From NCBI GenBank assembly GCA_964436465.1, contig CAYTCV010000106.1, positions 1-5,941 on the forward strand: a stretch of DNA of 5,941 nucleotides, given 5' to 3'. The position numbers and the translations under genes are program-made. Below are positions 1-5,874 of the stretch, piece after piece. This DNA is from RBG-13-66-14 sp964436465 (GTDB lineage: Bacteria; RBG-13-66-14). Numbering within the stretch: the stretch's first letter is position 1; each line of letters starts with the position of its first letter. The notes under the pieces were generated by a model. The model saw only the letters and a list, made by a program, of their open reading frames with translations, made no database searches and was not told the DNA's origin.

Positions 1-3
1 GGT

Positions 4-81
4 GTAGGGCGGCCCCTCTGCGGGCCGCCGCGATTTGAATAACGGCTGGAAAAGCGGCGGGGCGTAGAAGCCCCGCCCTAC
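4..81. repeat. Composite inverted pair of GC-rich hairpin repeats downstream of purM
   Basis: Two perfect 8-bp hairpins are arranged head to head. The first pairs GGCGGCCC (8-15) with GGGCCGCC (22-29) across a 6-nt loop. The second pairs GGCGGGGC (56-63) with GCCCCGCC (70-77), also across 6 nt. The outer ends are inverted copies of each other: GTAGGGCGG at 4-12 and CCGCCCTAC at 73-81. The same GTAGGG(G)CGG signature recurs on both sides of the sequence gap at 1205-1304, so this is a dispersed family resembling REP/BIME elements. About 26 bases of ordinary sequence separate the hairpins. No coding sequence is seen in 1-104. Confidence 0.75.
48..77 (-). terminator. Possible rho-independent terminator after purM
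   Basis: Read on the minus strand beyond the purM stop, an 8-bp all-GC stem with a 6-nt loop (77 down to 56) is followed by GCTTTTCC, a short T run. This is the layout of an intrinsic terminator, although four Ts is weak. The same hairpin belongs to the repeat family at 4-81, so it may be a repeat that acts as terminator only incidentally. Confidence 0.4.
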
Positions 82-104
82 ATCATCGCAACGCAGCCCG
101 GCGC

Positions 105-1148
105 CTAATCCACCACCTCCGCCCGGTCCCCCCCGTCGGCGGGAAGAACCTCGCCCACGACGTAGGCGAACTCTCCGGCGGCGGCCAGGTCCACCACCAG
201 CGCCTCCGCCTTTTTCGCGGGCACGCAGGCGATGAGCCCCAGGCCGCAGTTGAACACCCGCTCCATCTCGTCAATCTCCAGTTTGCCCAGCCCCTGAAGC
301 CAGCCGAAAACCGGCGGCCTCGGCCAACTGCCGCGCTTGACGACCGCCTTGAGCCCCGGCGGAATCACCCGACTTAAATTCCCGGCGATGCCGCCCCCGG
401 TGATGTGCGCCAGCGAAGCGACACCGTGCTTGTTCAACAGCGGCAGGAGCTTGGTGTAAATGCGCGTCGGCGTTAAAAGCTCCCGGCCCACGGTCTTTCC
501 CAGCGCGTCCACGTGCGCGCCGACGTCCAGCCCGGCCTCCTCGAATACCAGCCGCCGCACCAGCGAAAAGCCGTTGGAGTGCAGCCCCGACGAGCCGAGC
601 CCCACCAGCGCCATGCCCGGCGAGACCCGCGTAGGCGAAAACTCCCGCCCGCGCTCCACCGCCCCCACGACGAACCCCGCCAGGTCGTACTCGCCTTCCT
701 TATATAAACCCGGCATCTCCGCCGTCTCGCCGCCGATGAGCGCGCATCCGGCCCGGCGGCAGCCCTCGGCCACGCCGGAAAGAATCGCCTCGTCCCGCGA
801 AGCGTCGAGCTTGCCGGTGGCCAGGTAGTCCAGGAAGAACAGCGGCCGCGCCCCCACGCACAGCACGTCGTTCGCGTTCATCGCCACGCAGTCTATACCG
901 ACGGTATCATGCACCCCGGCCCGGATGGCGACGAGGACCTTGGTCCCCACCCCGTCGGTGCCGGAGACCAGCAGCGGGTCCTTGAGCCCGGCGGCCTGGG
1001 GGTCGAAGGCGGCGCCGAAGCCGCCCAGCGCGTCCACGCAGCCCGGGATGCGCGTCGAGGCGGTCAGGGGCTTTATGGCCTCCACGAACCGCTCCCCGGC
1101 CCCCACGTCCACCCCGGCCTTTTTGTACGGATTGCGCCCCTGGTCCAT
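105..1148 (-). CDS. purM: Phosphoribosylformylglycinamidine cyclo-ligase (AIR synthetase)
   Basis: PurM converts FGAM and ATP to aminoimidazole ribonucleotide (AIR), step five of cytoplasmic de novo purine synthesis. The 347-residue product matches the usual length of about 345. Visible family motifs in order are SGTDGVGTK (62-70), DCVAMNANDVLCVGARP (86-102), GGETAEMPG (139-147), GLGSSGLHSNGFSLVR (183-198), HITGGGIAGNLSRV (248-261) and FNCGLG (299-304). They span the N-terminal ATP-binding and C-terminal halves of the AIRS fold, and no key block is missing. I chose the ATG at 1146-1148 over an upstream in-frame TTG at 1164-1166 because AAAGGA (minus strand, 1159-1154) sits five bases before the ATG, inside the longer version. 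It lies downstream of purF in the same direction, but a scaffold gap lies between them, so co-transcription is inferred. The stop is TAG. Confidence 0.96.
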   Translation of the reverse strand: MDQGRNPYKKAGVDVGAGERFVEAIKPLTASTRIPGCVDALGGFGAAFDPQAAGLKDPLLVSGTDGVGTKVLVAIRAGVHDTVGIDCVAMNANDVLCVGARPLFFLDYLATGKLDASRDEAILSGVAEGCRRAGCALIGGETAEMPGLYKEGEYDLAGFVVGAVERGREFSPTRVSPGMALVGLGSSGLHSNGFSLVRRLVFEEAGLDVGAHVDALGKTVGRELLTPTRIYTKLLPLLNKHGVASLAHITGGGIAGNLSRVIPPGLKAVVKRGSWPRPPVFGWLQGLGKLEIDEMERVFNCGLGLIACVPAKKAEALVVDLAAAGEFAYVVGEVLPADGGDRAEVVD

Positions 1149-1177
1149 CCGGTTCCTTTCAATCAATAACCGTTCTC

Positions 1178-1203
1178 GGGCGGGGACGGAGCCCCGCCCC
1201 TAC
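1178..1203. repeat. GC-rich hairpin repeat, left flank of gap
   Basis: GGGCGGGG (1178-1185) pairs perfectly with CCCCGCCC (1192-1199) around the 6-nt loop ACGGAG, followed by CTACG up to the Ns. On the minus strand it reads GTAGGGGCGGGG..., the same signature as the copies at 4-81. It lies 29 bases upstream of the purM start on the minus strand, so it would fall in the purM leader or the purF-purM spacer. Confidence 0.7.
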
Positions 1204-1204
1204 G

Positions 1205-1304
1205 NNNNNNNNNNNNNNNNNNNNNNNNNNNNNNNNNNNNNNNNNNNNNNNNNNNNNNNNNNNNNNNNNNNNNNNNNNNNNNNNNNNNNNNNNNNNNNNN
1301 NNNN
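1205..1304. other. Assembly gap of 100 Ns
   Basis: Exactly 100 undetermined bases sit in the purF-purM intergenic region. A round 100 is a conventional scaffolding placeholder, so the true length is unknown. The flanks are both copies of the hairpin repeat (1178-1203 and 1305-1318), which probably caused the break. Apart from these repeats I see nothing recognisable in 1149-1393: no ORF with family motifs, no T-run terminator after purF, and no clear promoter for purM. Confidence 0.95.
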
Positions 1305-1318
1305 GGTCCGCCCCTACG
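1305..1318. repeat. Partial hairpin repeat, right flank of gap
   Basis: CCGCCCCTACG at 1308-1318 is the same 11-base string that ends the left-flank copy at 1194-1204. Only the distal arm is visible and the rest is lost in the Ns. The preceding GGT differs from the left copy, so this is a second copy rather than a simple overlap of the two contig ends. Confidence 0.6.
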
Positions 1319-1393
1319 AGTCTATTTCCCAATCCACATCAATCACGGACCGACGACACATCGTAATTCAACCTCGCGGACAATCGCCGAAAC

Positions 1394-2911
1394 CTACCGC
1401 TCCCCCTCCGGGTACTCGGCCTCCTTGTGCGCGGCGGCCTCGGACAGGCCGAAAAACAACTGCGGCTGGTCCGGCCCGTGAACCGGCACCTCGGGCCGCA
1501 CCACGTAGTTGCCGTCGAAGCACGCGTGGCAGAAGCTGTCCACCGGCAGCCCCGTCGCCTCCAAAAGATTTTCCAGCGACAGGTACGTCAGGGTCTCGGA
1601 GCCGATGAACTCCCGCACCCGGTCGATGGAGGAGCTCTCGTTGGCGACCAGCTCCATGTAGTTCGAGACGTCTATGCCGTAGTAGCAGGGGTAGCGCCAG
1701 GGGGGGCAGCTTATGGCGAGGTGGACCTCGGAGGCGCCGGCGGCCTTGAGCATCTTCACGATTTTTTTGCTGGTCGTCCCGCGCACGATGGAGTCGTCCA
1801 CGCAGATGACCTTCTTGTCCTTCAGCACGGAGCGGACGGGATTGTATTTCAGTTTGGCGCCGAAGTCGCGGATTTGCTGCTTGGGCTCGATGAAGGTGCG
1901 GCCGACGTAGTGGCTGCGGATGAGCCCGAACTCGAAGGGTATGCCCGAGGCCTGCGCCAGCCCCAGGGCGGTGGGGTTCGACGAGTCGGGGACGGCGATG
2001 ACCACGTCGCCCCAGACGCCGGTGGTGGCGAGCTGGTCGGCCAGGCGGCGGCCCAGCTCCTTGCGCACGCCGTAGACGCTCTTGCCGCGCAGGATGGAAT
2101 CCGGGCGGGCGAAGTAGACGTACTCGAAGACGCAGAAGGCCTCGGGCCGCGGCTCGAAGGGCCACACGCTCCGCAGGCCTCCCGCGTCCACCACCACCAT
2201 TTCGCCGGGGGCGATTTCCCGCTCGTAGCGCGCGTCTATGACGTCGAAGCTGCACGACTCGCTGGAGACGAGCCAGGCCAGGTGGGGCTCCCCCCATTCG
2301 TCGGTCCACTCGCGGGTGCCCAGGCACAGGGGGCGGATTCCCCGCGGGTCGCGCACGGCCACCAGCCTCTCCGGGGTCAGGGCCACCAGGGAGAACGAGC
2401 CCCGGCACCGCCGCAGGGCGTCGCCGATGAATCCCTCGGGCTCCCGCTCCCGGCTCATGGCCATCAGGTGGACCATCACCTCCGAGTCGGTGGTGGTGGT
2501 GAAGATGGAGCCCTGGGCCTCGAGGCTCTTGCGGATGCTCTGGGCGTTGGTCAGGTTGCCGTTGTGGGCCACGGCCAGCTTGCCCTTGCCGAACTCGACG
2601 TAGATGGGCTGGGCGTTCAAGAGGCGGCTGGCGCCGGTGGTGGAGTAGCGGACGTGGCCGATGGCGGCGTCGCCCTTGAGGCGGCGGAGCTCCCGCTCGT
2701 CGAACACCTCGGCGGCGGTGCCCATGGCCCGATGGAAGCGCATGGAGCCGTCGGTCAGGCGCGAGGCTATGCCCGCCGACTCCTGGCCCCGGTGCTGCAG
2801 GGAGTACAGGCCGAGGTAGGTGAAAACGGCGCTCTCGGGATGGCCGAAAATGCCGAAGACGCCGCACTCCTCGCGGGGGCGGTCCGGTTGGGTCTCGTCG
2901 TTCAAGGTCAC
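1394..2911 (-). CDS. purF: Amidophosphoribosyltransferase, [4Fe-4S] type
   Basis: PurF makes 5-phosphoribosylamine from PRPP and glutamine, the first committed step of purine synthesis. The 505-residue product has an N-terminal Ntn glutaminase domain with nucleophile Cys16 in EECGVFGIFG, preceded by a 15-residue propeptide. Further glutaminase motifs are SLQHRGQESAGIA (37-49), GHVRYSTTG (85-93) and AHNGNLTN (115-122). The C-terminal phosphoribosyltransferase domain carries the PRPP loop VICVDDSIVRGTTS (368-381). Cys260 (FCVFEYVYFARPDS), Cys409 (YPCYYGIDVS), and Cys461 and Cys464 (CHAC) match the four cluster ligands known for Bacillus-type PurF, so processing and cluster insertion are expected. 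The GTG start at 2911-2909 overlaps the hisC stop as GTGA. A TTG two codons later is the alternative. An apparent open frame extends upstream through hisC but shows no family motifs. AMP/GMP feedback is a family property and is not visible here. Confidence 0.97.
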   Translation of the reverse strand: MTLNDETQPDRPREECGVFGIFGHPESAVFTYLGLYSLQHRGQESAGIASRLTDGSMRFHRAMGTAAEVFDERELRRLKGDAAIGHVRYSTTGASRLLNAQPIYVEFGKGKLAVAHNGNLTNAQSIRKSLEAQGSIFTTTTDSEVMVHLMAMSREREPEGFIGDALRRCRGSFSLVALTPERLVAVRDPRGIRPLCLGTREWTDEWGEPHLAWLVSSESCSFDVIDARYEREIAPGEMVVVDAGGLRSVWPFEPRPEAFCVFEYVYFARPDSILRGKSVYGVRKELGRRLADQLATTGVWGDVVIAVPDSSNPTALGLAQASGIPFEFGLIRSHYVGRTFIEPKQQIRDFGAKLKYNPVRSVLKDKKVICVDDSIVRGTTSKKIVKMLKAAGASEVHLAISCPPWRYPCYYGIDVSNYMELVANESSSIDRVREFIGSETLTYLSLENLLEATGLPVDSFCHACFDGNYVVRPEVPVHGPDQPQLFFGLSEAAAHKEAEYPEGER

Positions 2912-4026
2912 TTCTTTTCGGTTTTCAACACCGCGCCCAGGCCTTCGAGGAACACGTCGATTTGCCAGTCCAGGCCGACGGTGACGCGGATGTGGTCGGG
3001 GAGGCCGAAGGCGGTCATGGGCCGGACGATGACGCCTTTTTTCAACAGGCCGTCGGAGAGGAAGGCGGCGCGCTCCGCCGTGTCGGCGGGGAACAGCACG
3101 AAGTTCGCCGTCGAGGGCACCGTCTCGAAGCCGAGCCCCCGCAGGCCCTCGTGGAGCTTGGCCATCCCCGCGCGGTTGACCTCCAGGGTCTGCCCGATGA
3201 AGTCCGTATCCTCCAGGGCGGCCAGGGCGGCCTCCTGCGACAGGGAGACGACGTTGAACGGGGGGCGGACCTTGTGCATCTGGCCCACCAGCTCCGGGTC
3301 CCCTATGCCGTACCCCACCCGCAGACCGGCCATGGCGTGGGACTTGGAGAAGGTCCGCAGGACGAAGACGTTGCGCCGTCCGCCGAGGAGAAACTTCAGC
3401 CCCGACACGTAATCGGAGACCATGTCCTCGGCGAAGAGCACGTACGCCTCGTCCAGCGCCAGCACCACGTCCTCGGGCAGCGCCCCGATGAACCGCGTCA
3501 GCGAGTTCTCGTCGTTGTACGTCCCGGTGGGGTTGTTCGGGTTGGGCAGGTAGACGAGCTTGGTCCTGGGGGTGACGGCGGCCAGAATGGCGTCCAGGTC
3601 GATGCGGTAATCGGAGCCCAGGGGGACGGCCTTGTGCACCGCGCCGTAGGACTGCGCCATCAGCGCGTACATGAGGAAGCTCTTCTCGGAGTAGACGACC
3701 TCGTCGCCGGGGTCCAGCAGGAGCTTGGCCGCCAGCTCGATGACGCCCGCCGAGCCCCGGTCCACGATAATCATGGAGGGCTCCACGCCGTGGTGCTCGG
3801 CCAGGGCCCGCGTCAGGTAGTAGCAGGAGTCGTCCGGGTAGAGGTGGACCTCGCCCACGTGCGCCCGGAGCGCCTGCATCACCCGCGGCGGGGGGCCCAG
3901 GGGGTTCTCGTTGGAGGCCAGCTTGACGATTTCGCACTCGAGGCCCAGCTCGCGCCTGAGCTCATCGGAGGGCTTGCCCGGCTTGTAGGGTCGGATGCCC
4001 TTGACGGTCTCGCGCACGCGGAACAT
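2908..4026 (-). CDS. hisC: Histidinol-phosphate aminotransferase family protein
   Basis: This 372-residue protein is a fold-type I PLP aminotransferase, most like HisC, which transaminates imidazole-acetol phosphate with glutamate during histidine synthesis. Motifs are KLASNENPLGPP (35-46), LPNPNNPTGT (160-169), DEAY (192-195), the PLP-lysine block RTFSKSHAMAGLRVGYG with Lys228, and a C-terminal IRVTVG. The PLP-phosphate region reads RGSAGVIEL (90-98), where HisC proteins typically have RGADEGIEL or GNGSDE, and KSFLMY (115-120) replaces the common PTF/PTY start. It is therefore a divergent member, and a related aminotransferase activity is possible. The ATG at 4024-4026 is chosen because GGGAG sits five bases upstream. 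The open frame continues to 4170, but that extension crosses the promoter region and is not family-like. It leads the purF transcript and overlaps it by four bases. Confidence 0.85.
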   Translation of the reverse strand: MFRVRETVKGIRPYKPGKPSDELRRELGLECEIVKLASNENPLGPPPRVMQALRAHVGEVHLYPDDSCYYLTRALAEHHGVEPSMIIVDRGSAGVIELAAKLLLDPGDEVVYSEKSFLMYALMAQSYGAVHKAVPLGSDYRIDLDAILAAVTPRTKLVYLPNPNNPTGTYNDENSLTRFIGALPEDVVLALDEAYVLFAEDMVSDYVSGLKFLLGGRRNVFVLRTFSKSHAMAGLRVGYGIGDPELVGQMHKVRPPFNVVSLSQEAALAALEDTDFIGQTLEVNRAGMAKLHEGLRGLGFETVPSTANFVLFPADTAERAAFLSDGLLKKGVIVRPMTAFGLPDHIRVTVGLDWQIDVFLEGLGAVLKTEKK

Positions 4027-4073
4027 GGCGGCTCCCGTTGGGTTTTGGCGGTGAGCGTGGAGACTGGAACGGA

Positions 4074-4102
4074 ATTTTAACACGGGTCGGGGGGGAGGTA
4101 AA
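4074..4102 (-). promoter_or_regulatory. Candidate sigma70 promoter for hisC-purF
   Basis: On the minus strand, TTTACC (4102-4097) and TAAAAT (4079-4074) are separated by exactly 17 bases. These match the sigma70 consensus at 4 of 6 and 5 of 6 positions. Transcription would begin near 4067, giving a 5' leader of about 40 bases that includes the GGGAG ribosome-binding site of hisC. The box lies back to back with the rightward promoter at 4121-4149. Confidence 0.45.
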
Positions 4103-4120
4103 GGGTCCCGGGGTGGGCCC

Positions 4121-4149
4121 TTGAAGTAAGGCGTTAAGTATCTTATAAT
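4121..4149 (+). promoter_or_regulatory. Strong sigma70-like promoter for the GNAT-racemase operon
   Basis: TTGAAG (4121-4126) is followed after exactly 17 bases by a perfect TATAAT (4144-4149) in a local AT-rich island within GC-rich sequence. The transcript should start around 4155-4158. This coincides with the first ATG of the downstream gene at 4155-4157, so that ATG would be at or beyond the very 5' end of the mRNA. Confidence 0.65.
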
Positions 4150-4154
4150 TACAA

Positions 4155-4709
4155 ATGATATGTTGCACACGCCCCGTCGGCGCGGTAAAAAAAGGTGAAA
4201 AAATCCGTCGGAAAGGGGACGGTCAACTGCTCACGTTTCTGAAAATCACCGCCGAAAGGGACCTGCCGGACGGCCTCACCGGGGACGGCCTGGTGGAGTT
4301 CCTCCACGAGCACCTCGTCCGCTTCACCGACGACCGGGCCTCCATCGCCCGGGCGCTGGAGTACGCCTTCTGTGCCGAGGCCGGCAAGGGCGGCTTCGTC
4401 CTGGTGGCCCTGCGGGGCGGGGAAACGGTGGGGGCGGCGGTAATGAACCGCACCGGCATGAGCGGCTACATCCCGGAGAACTACCTGGTGTACGTGGCCG
4501 CCGACCGGACCCGCGCCCCGCTGGGAACCGGCGCCGAGCTGGTGCGCCGGGCCCTGGAGGAAAGCGAGGGCGACGTCGCCCTCCACGTCGAGCCGGACAA
4601 CGCCGCCCGGCGGCTCTACGCCCGGCTCGGTTTCGAGGAGAAATACGTCGAGATGCGCTGGAAGCGCCCACAGGAGGTGCGCTGGAAGCGCCCGCCGGGG
4701 GGGAAGTAG
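4155..4709 (+). CDS. GNAT-family N-acetyltransferase
   Basis: The product (184 residues from the first ATG) is a probable acetyl-CoA-dependent N-acetyltransferase of the GNAT fold; the substrate cannot be read from the sequence. The central strand and acetyl-CoA loop are LVYVAADRTRAPLGTGAEL (111-129), with GTG in place of the canonical R-x-x-G-x-G/A and one extra residue after the arginine, so the pyrophosphate loop is slightly degenerate. The family-typical C-terminal block HVEPDNAARRLYARLGFEE (144-162) is clear. The first ATG lies at the predicted transcription start. The first 24 residues are basic and not GNAT-like, whereas AAGGGGA (4213-4219) sits seven bases before an in-frame CTG at 4227-4229, giving a 160-residue protein beginning LLTFLKITAERDLP. 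The true start is therefore uncertain. The C-terminus ends in a duplicated RWKRP segment. The stop TAG directly abuts the racemase ATG, implying one operon. Confidence 0.82.
   Translation: MICCTRPVGAVKKGEKIRRKGDGQLLTFLKITAERDLPDGLTGDGLVEFLHEHLVRFTDDRASIARALEYAFCAEAGKGGFVLVALRGGETVGAAVMNRTGMSGYIPENYLVYVAADRTRAPLGTGAELVRRALEESEGDVALHVEPDNAARRLYARLGFEEKYVEMRWKRPQEVRWKRPPGGK
4654..4701 (+). repeat. 24-bp tandem duplication at the end of the GNAT gene
   Basis: Two 24-bp units (4654-4677 and 4678-4701) match at 21 of 24 positions; the first 16 bases, TGCGCTGGAAGCGCCC, are identical. The unit is eight codons, so the protein repeats as RWKRPQEV then RWKRPPGG. Each unit contains a small hairpin, GCGCT-GGA-AGCGC (4655-4667 and 4679-4691). 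The first unit ends in a perfect AGGAGG (4672-4677), and the second has GGGGGG at the same place, which now serves as the Shine-Dalgarno region of the racemase gene. Confidence 0.8.
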
Positions 4710-5798
4710 ATGGCGCACCTCAAAATAAACATCGCCAAAATACTCACCAACATCCGCAAGCTCAACGAGCACCTGGGCCGGCACGGCAAGACCTGGACCC
4801 TGGTGACCAAGCTCCTCTCGGGCCACGAGCCCACCCTGCAACGGCTCGTGAACGACCCGGTGGTCAAGACCATCCACTCCATCGCCGACTCCCGCCTGTC
4901 GGGCCTGATGAAGGTCAAGCTGCTCCGGCCCGACGTGGTGACGATGTACCTGAAGCCGGCGCCCATGCGGCTGGTCCGCTCGGTGGTCCGCTACGCCGAC
5001 ATCTCCCTCAACTCCTCCCTGGACACCATCCGGGCCCTGGACCAGGCGGCGGCCGAGGCGGATAAGCGGCACCGCGTCGTCATCATGCTCGAGATGGGCG
5101 AGCTCCGGGAGGGGGTCGTCGCCGAGCGCATCTTCGACTTCTACTCCGAGGTTCTGGAGCTGAAGAACATCGAAATCACGGGAATAGGGACCAACCTGGG
5201 CTGCATGCACGGCGTGGAGCCGAACTACGACAAGCTCATCCAGCTCAGCCTCTACCGGCAGCTCCTGGAGGCCAGGCTGGGGGTGAAGCTGGAGCTGGTC
5301 TCGGGCGGCAGTTCCATCACCCTGCCGCTTCTGGGGCGGCACAAGGTCCCCGCCGGGATGAACCACTTCCGCATCGGCGAGGCGGCGCTGTTGGGGACCA
5401 CGCCCCTGACCGGGAAGCGTTTCCGCAACCTCTCCACCGACGCCTTCGACTTCGTCGGCCAGGTCCTCGAACTCAAGCGCAAGCCCAGCCATCCCGAGGG
5501 GACCGTGGGCGGCGGCAGCGTGGGCCATGCCGAGACCCCCGAGCACGACGAGCTCCTCCACCGGGTCATCGTGGACTTCGGCACGCTGGACGTGGACGTG
5601 GCCAACCTCACGCCCCGGGACCCGCGGATGAGGTTCGCCGGCGCCACCTCGGACATGACGGTCTATACCCTGGGGTCGAACCTGAACCGCGCCGGGCGCC
5701 GGTTGTACCGGGTCGGCGGCTCGGTGCACTTCAATCCCGACTACATGGGGGCGGCGCGGCTGATGCACTCCAAGTACATCGAAAAGCGCGTGGTGTGA
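4710..5798 (+). CDS. PLP-dependent amino-acid racemase, ornithine/alanine racemase family
   Basis: This 362-residue protein belongs to the fold-type III PLP racemases (alanine racemase N-terminal barrel), closest by motif to the predicted amino-acid racemases that include clostridial ornithine racemase. Lys34 in WTLVTKLLSGH (29-39) is the expected PLP Schiff-base lysine. Other family blocks are TGIGTNLGC (157-165), LVSGGSSITLPLL (196-208), FRIGEAALLG (220-229), the glycine-rich LKRKPSHPEGTVGGGSVG (255-272), the VIVDFGTLDVD strand (286-296) and FAGATSDM (309-316). It would interconvert L- and D-forms of an amino acid in the cytoplasm. Which one is not readable: no ornithine-degradation (oraE/oraS/ord) gene is in the window. 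The ATG follows the GNAT stop with no gap (TAGATG), and a G-run (4697-4703) about six bases upstream acts as ribosome-binding site, so translation is probably coupled. There is no signal peptide, and the length is normal for the family. Confidence 0.9.
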   Translation: MAHLKINIAKILTNIRKLNEHLGRHGKTWTLVTKLLSGHEPTLQRLVNDPVVKTIHSIADSRLSGLMKVKLLRPDVVTMYLKPAPMRLVRSVVRYADISLNSSLDTIRALDQAAAEADKRHRVVIMLEMGELREGVVAERIFDFYSEVLELKNIEITGIGTNLGCMHGVEPNYDKLIQLSLYRQLLEARLGVKLELVSGGSSITLPLLGRHKVPAGMNHFRIGEAALLGTTPLTGKRFRNLSTDAFDFVGQVLELKRKPSHPEGTVGGGSVGHAETPEHDELLHRVIVDFGTLDVDVANLTPRDPRMRFAGATSDMTVYTLGSNLNRAGRRLYRVGGSVHFNPDYMGAARLMHSKYIEKRVV

Positions 5799-5827
5799 CC
5801 GGGGCCGGGGCGTGGGGTGCAGCGGTC

Positions 5828-5874
5828 CCCTCTCCCTTTTAGGGAGCGGCCCGCCGACGGGTTAGGGTGAGGGT
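5828..5874. repeat. Hairpin repeat of the CCCTCTCCC...TTAGGGTGAGGG type
   Basis: A perfect CTCCCT-TTT-AGGGAG hairpin (5832-5846) is followed by a GC-rich stretch and then GGGTTAGGGTGAGGG (5859-5873). The string resembles a motif often seen dispersed between genes of GC-rich bacteria, here with about a dozen extra GC-rich bases (from about 5847 to 5858) between the hairpin and the GGGTTAGGG tail. It begins 29 bases after the racemase stop. No T run follows the stem, so it is not a canonical intrinsic terminator. The rest of 5799-5941 shows no gene or convincing promoter. Confidence 0.5.

Noticed and set aside
925..1608. Plus-strand open frame running through the N gap
   Set aside because: It is open only because the Ns translate as unknown residues; the rest is antisense to purM and purF.
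1427..3412. 661-codon plus-strand open frame across purF and hisC
   Set aside because: It is antisense to two genes with complete motif sets, has low-complexity Gly/Ala/Val/His-rich composition and no recognisable domain. It reflects GC-rich codon use.
2912..3937. Upstream extension of the purF frame, giving 847 residues
   Set aside because: The added part is an Arg/Gly/Pro-rich out-of-frame reading of hisC. PurF homology starts just after the GTG at 2911.
4027..4170. 48-residue N-terminal extension of the HisC-like protein
   Set aside because: It would cover both promoters, has no family similarity, and a GGGAG ribosome-binding site supports the ATG at 4026.
4149..5768. 539-codon minus-strand open frame opposite the GNAT and racemase genes
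   Set aside because: It spans both real genes on the opposite strand, has no motifs and is compositionally skewed, so it is a shadow of GC-rich third positions.
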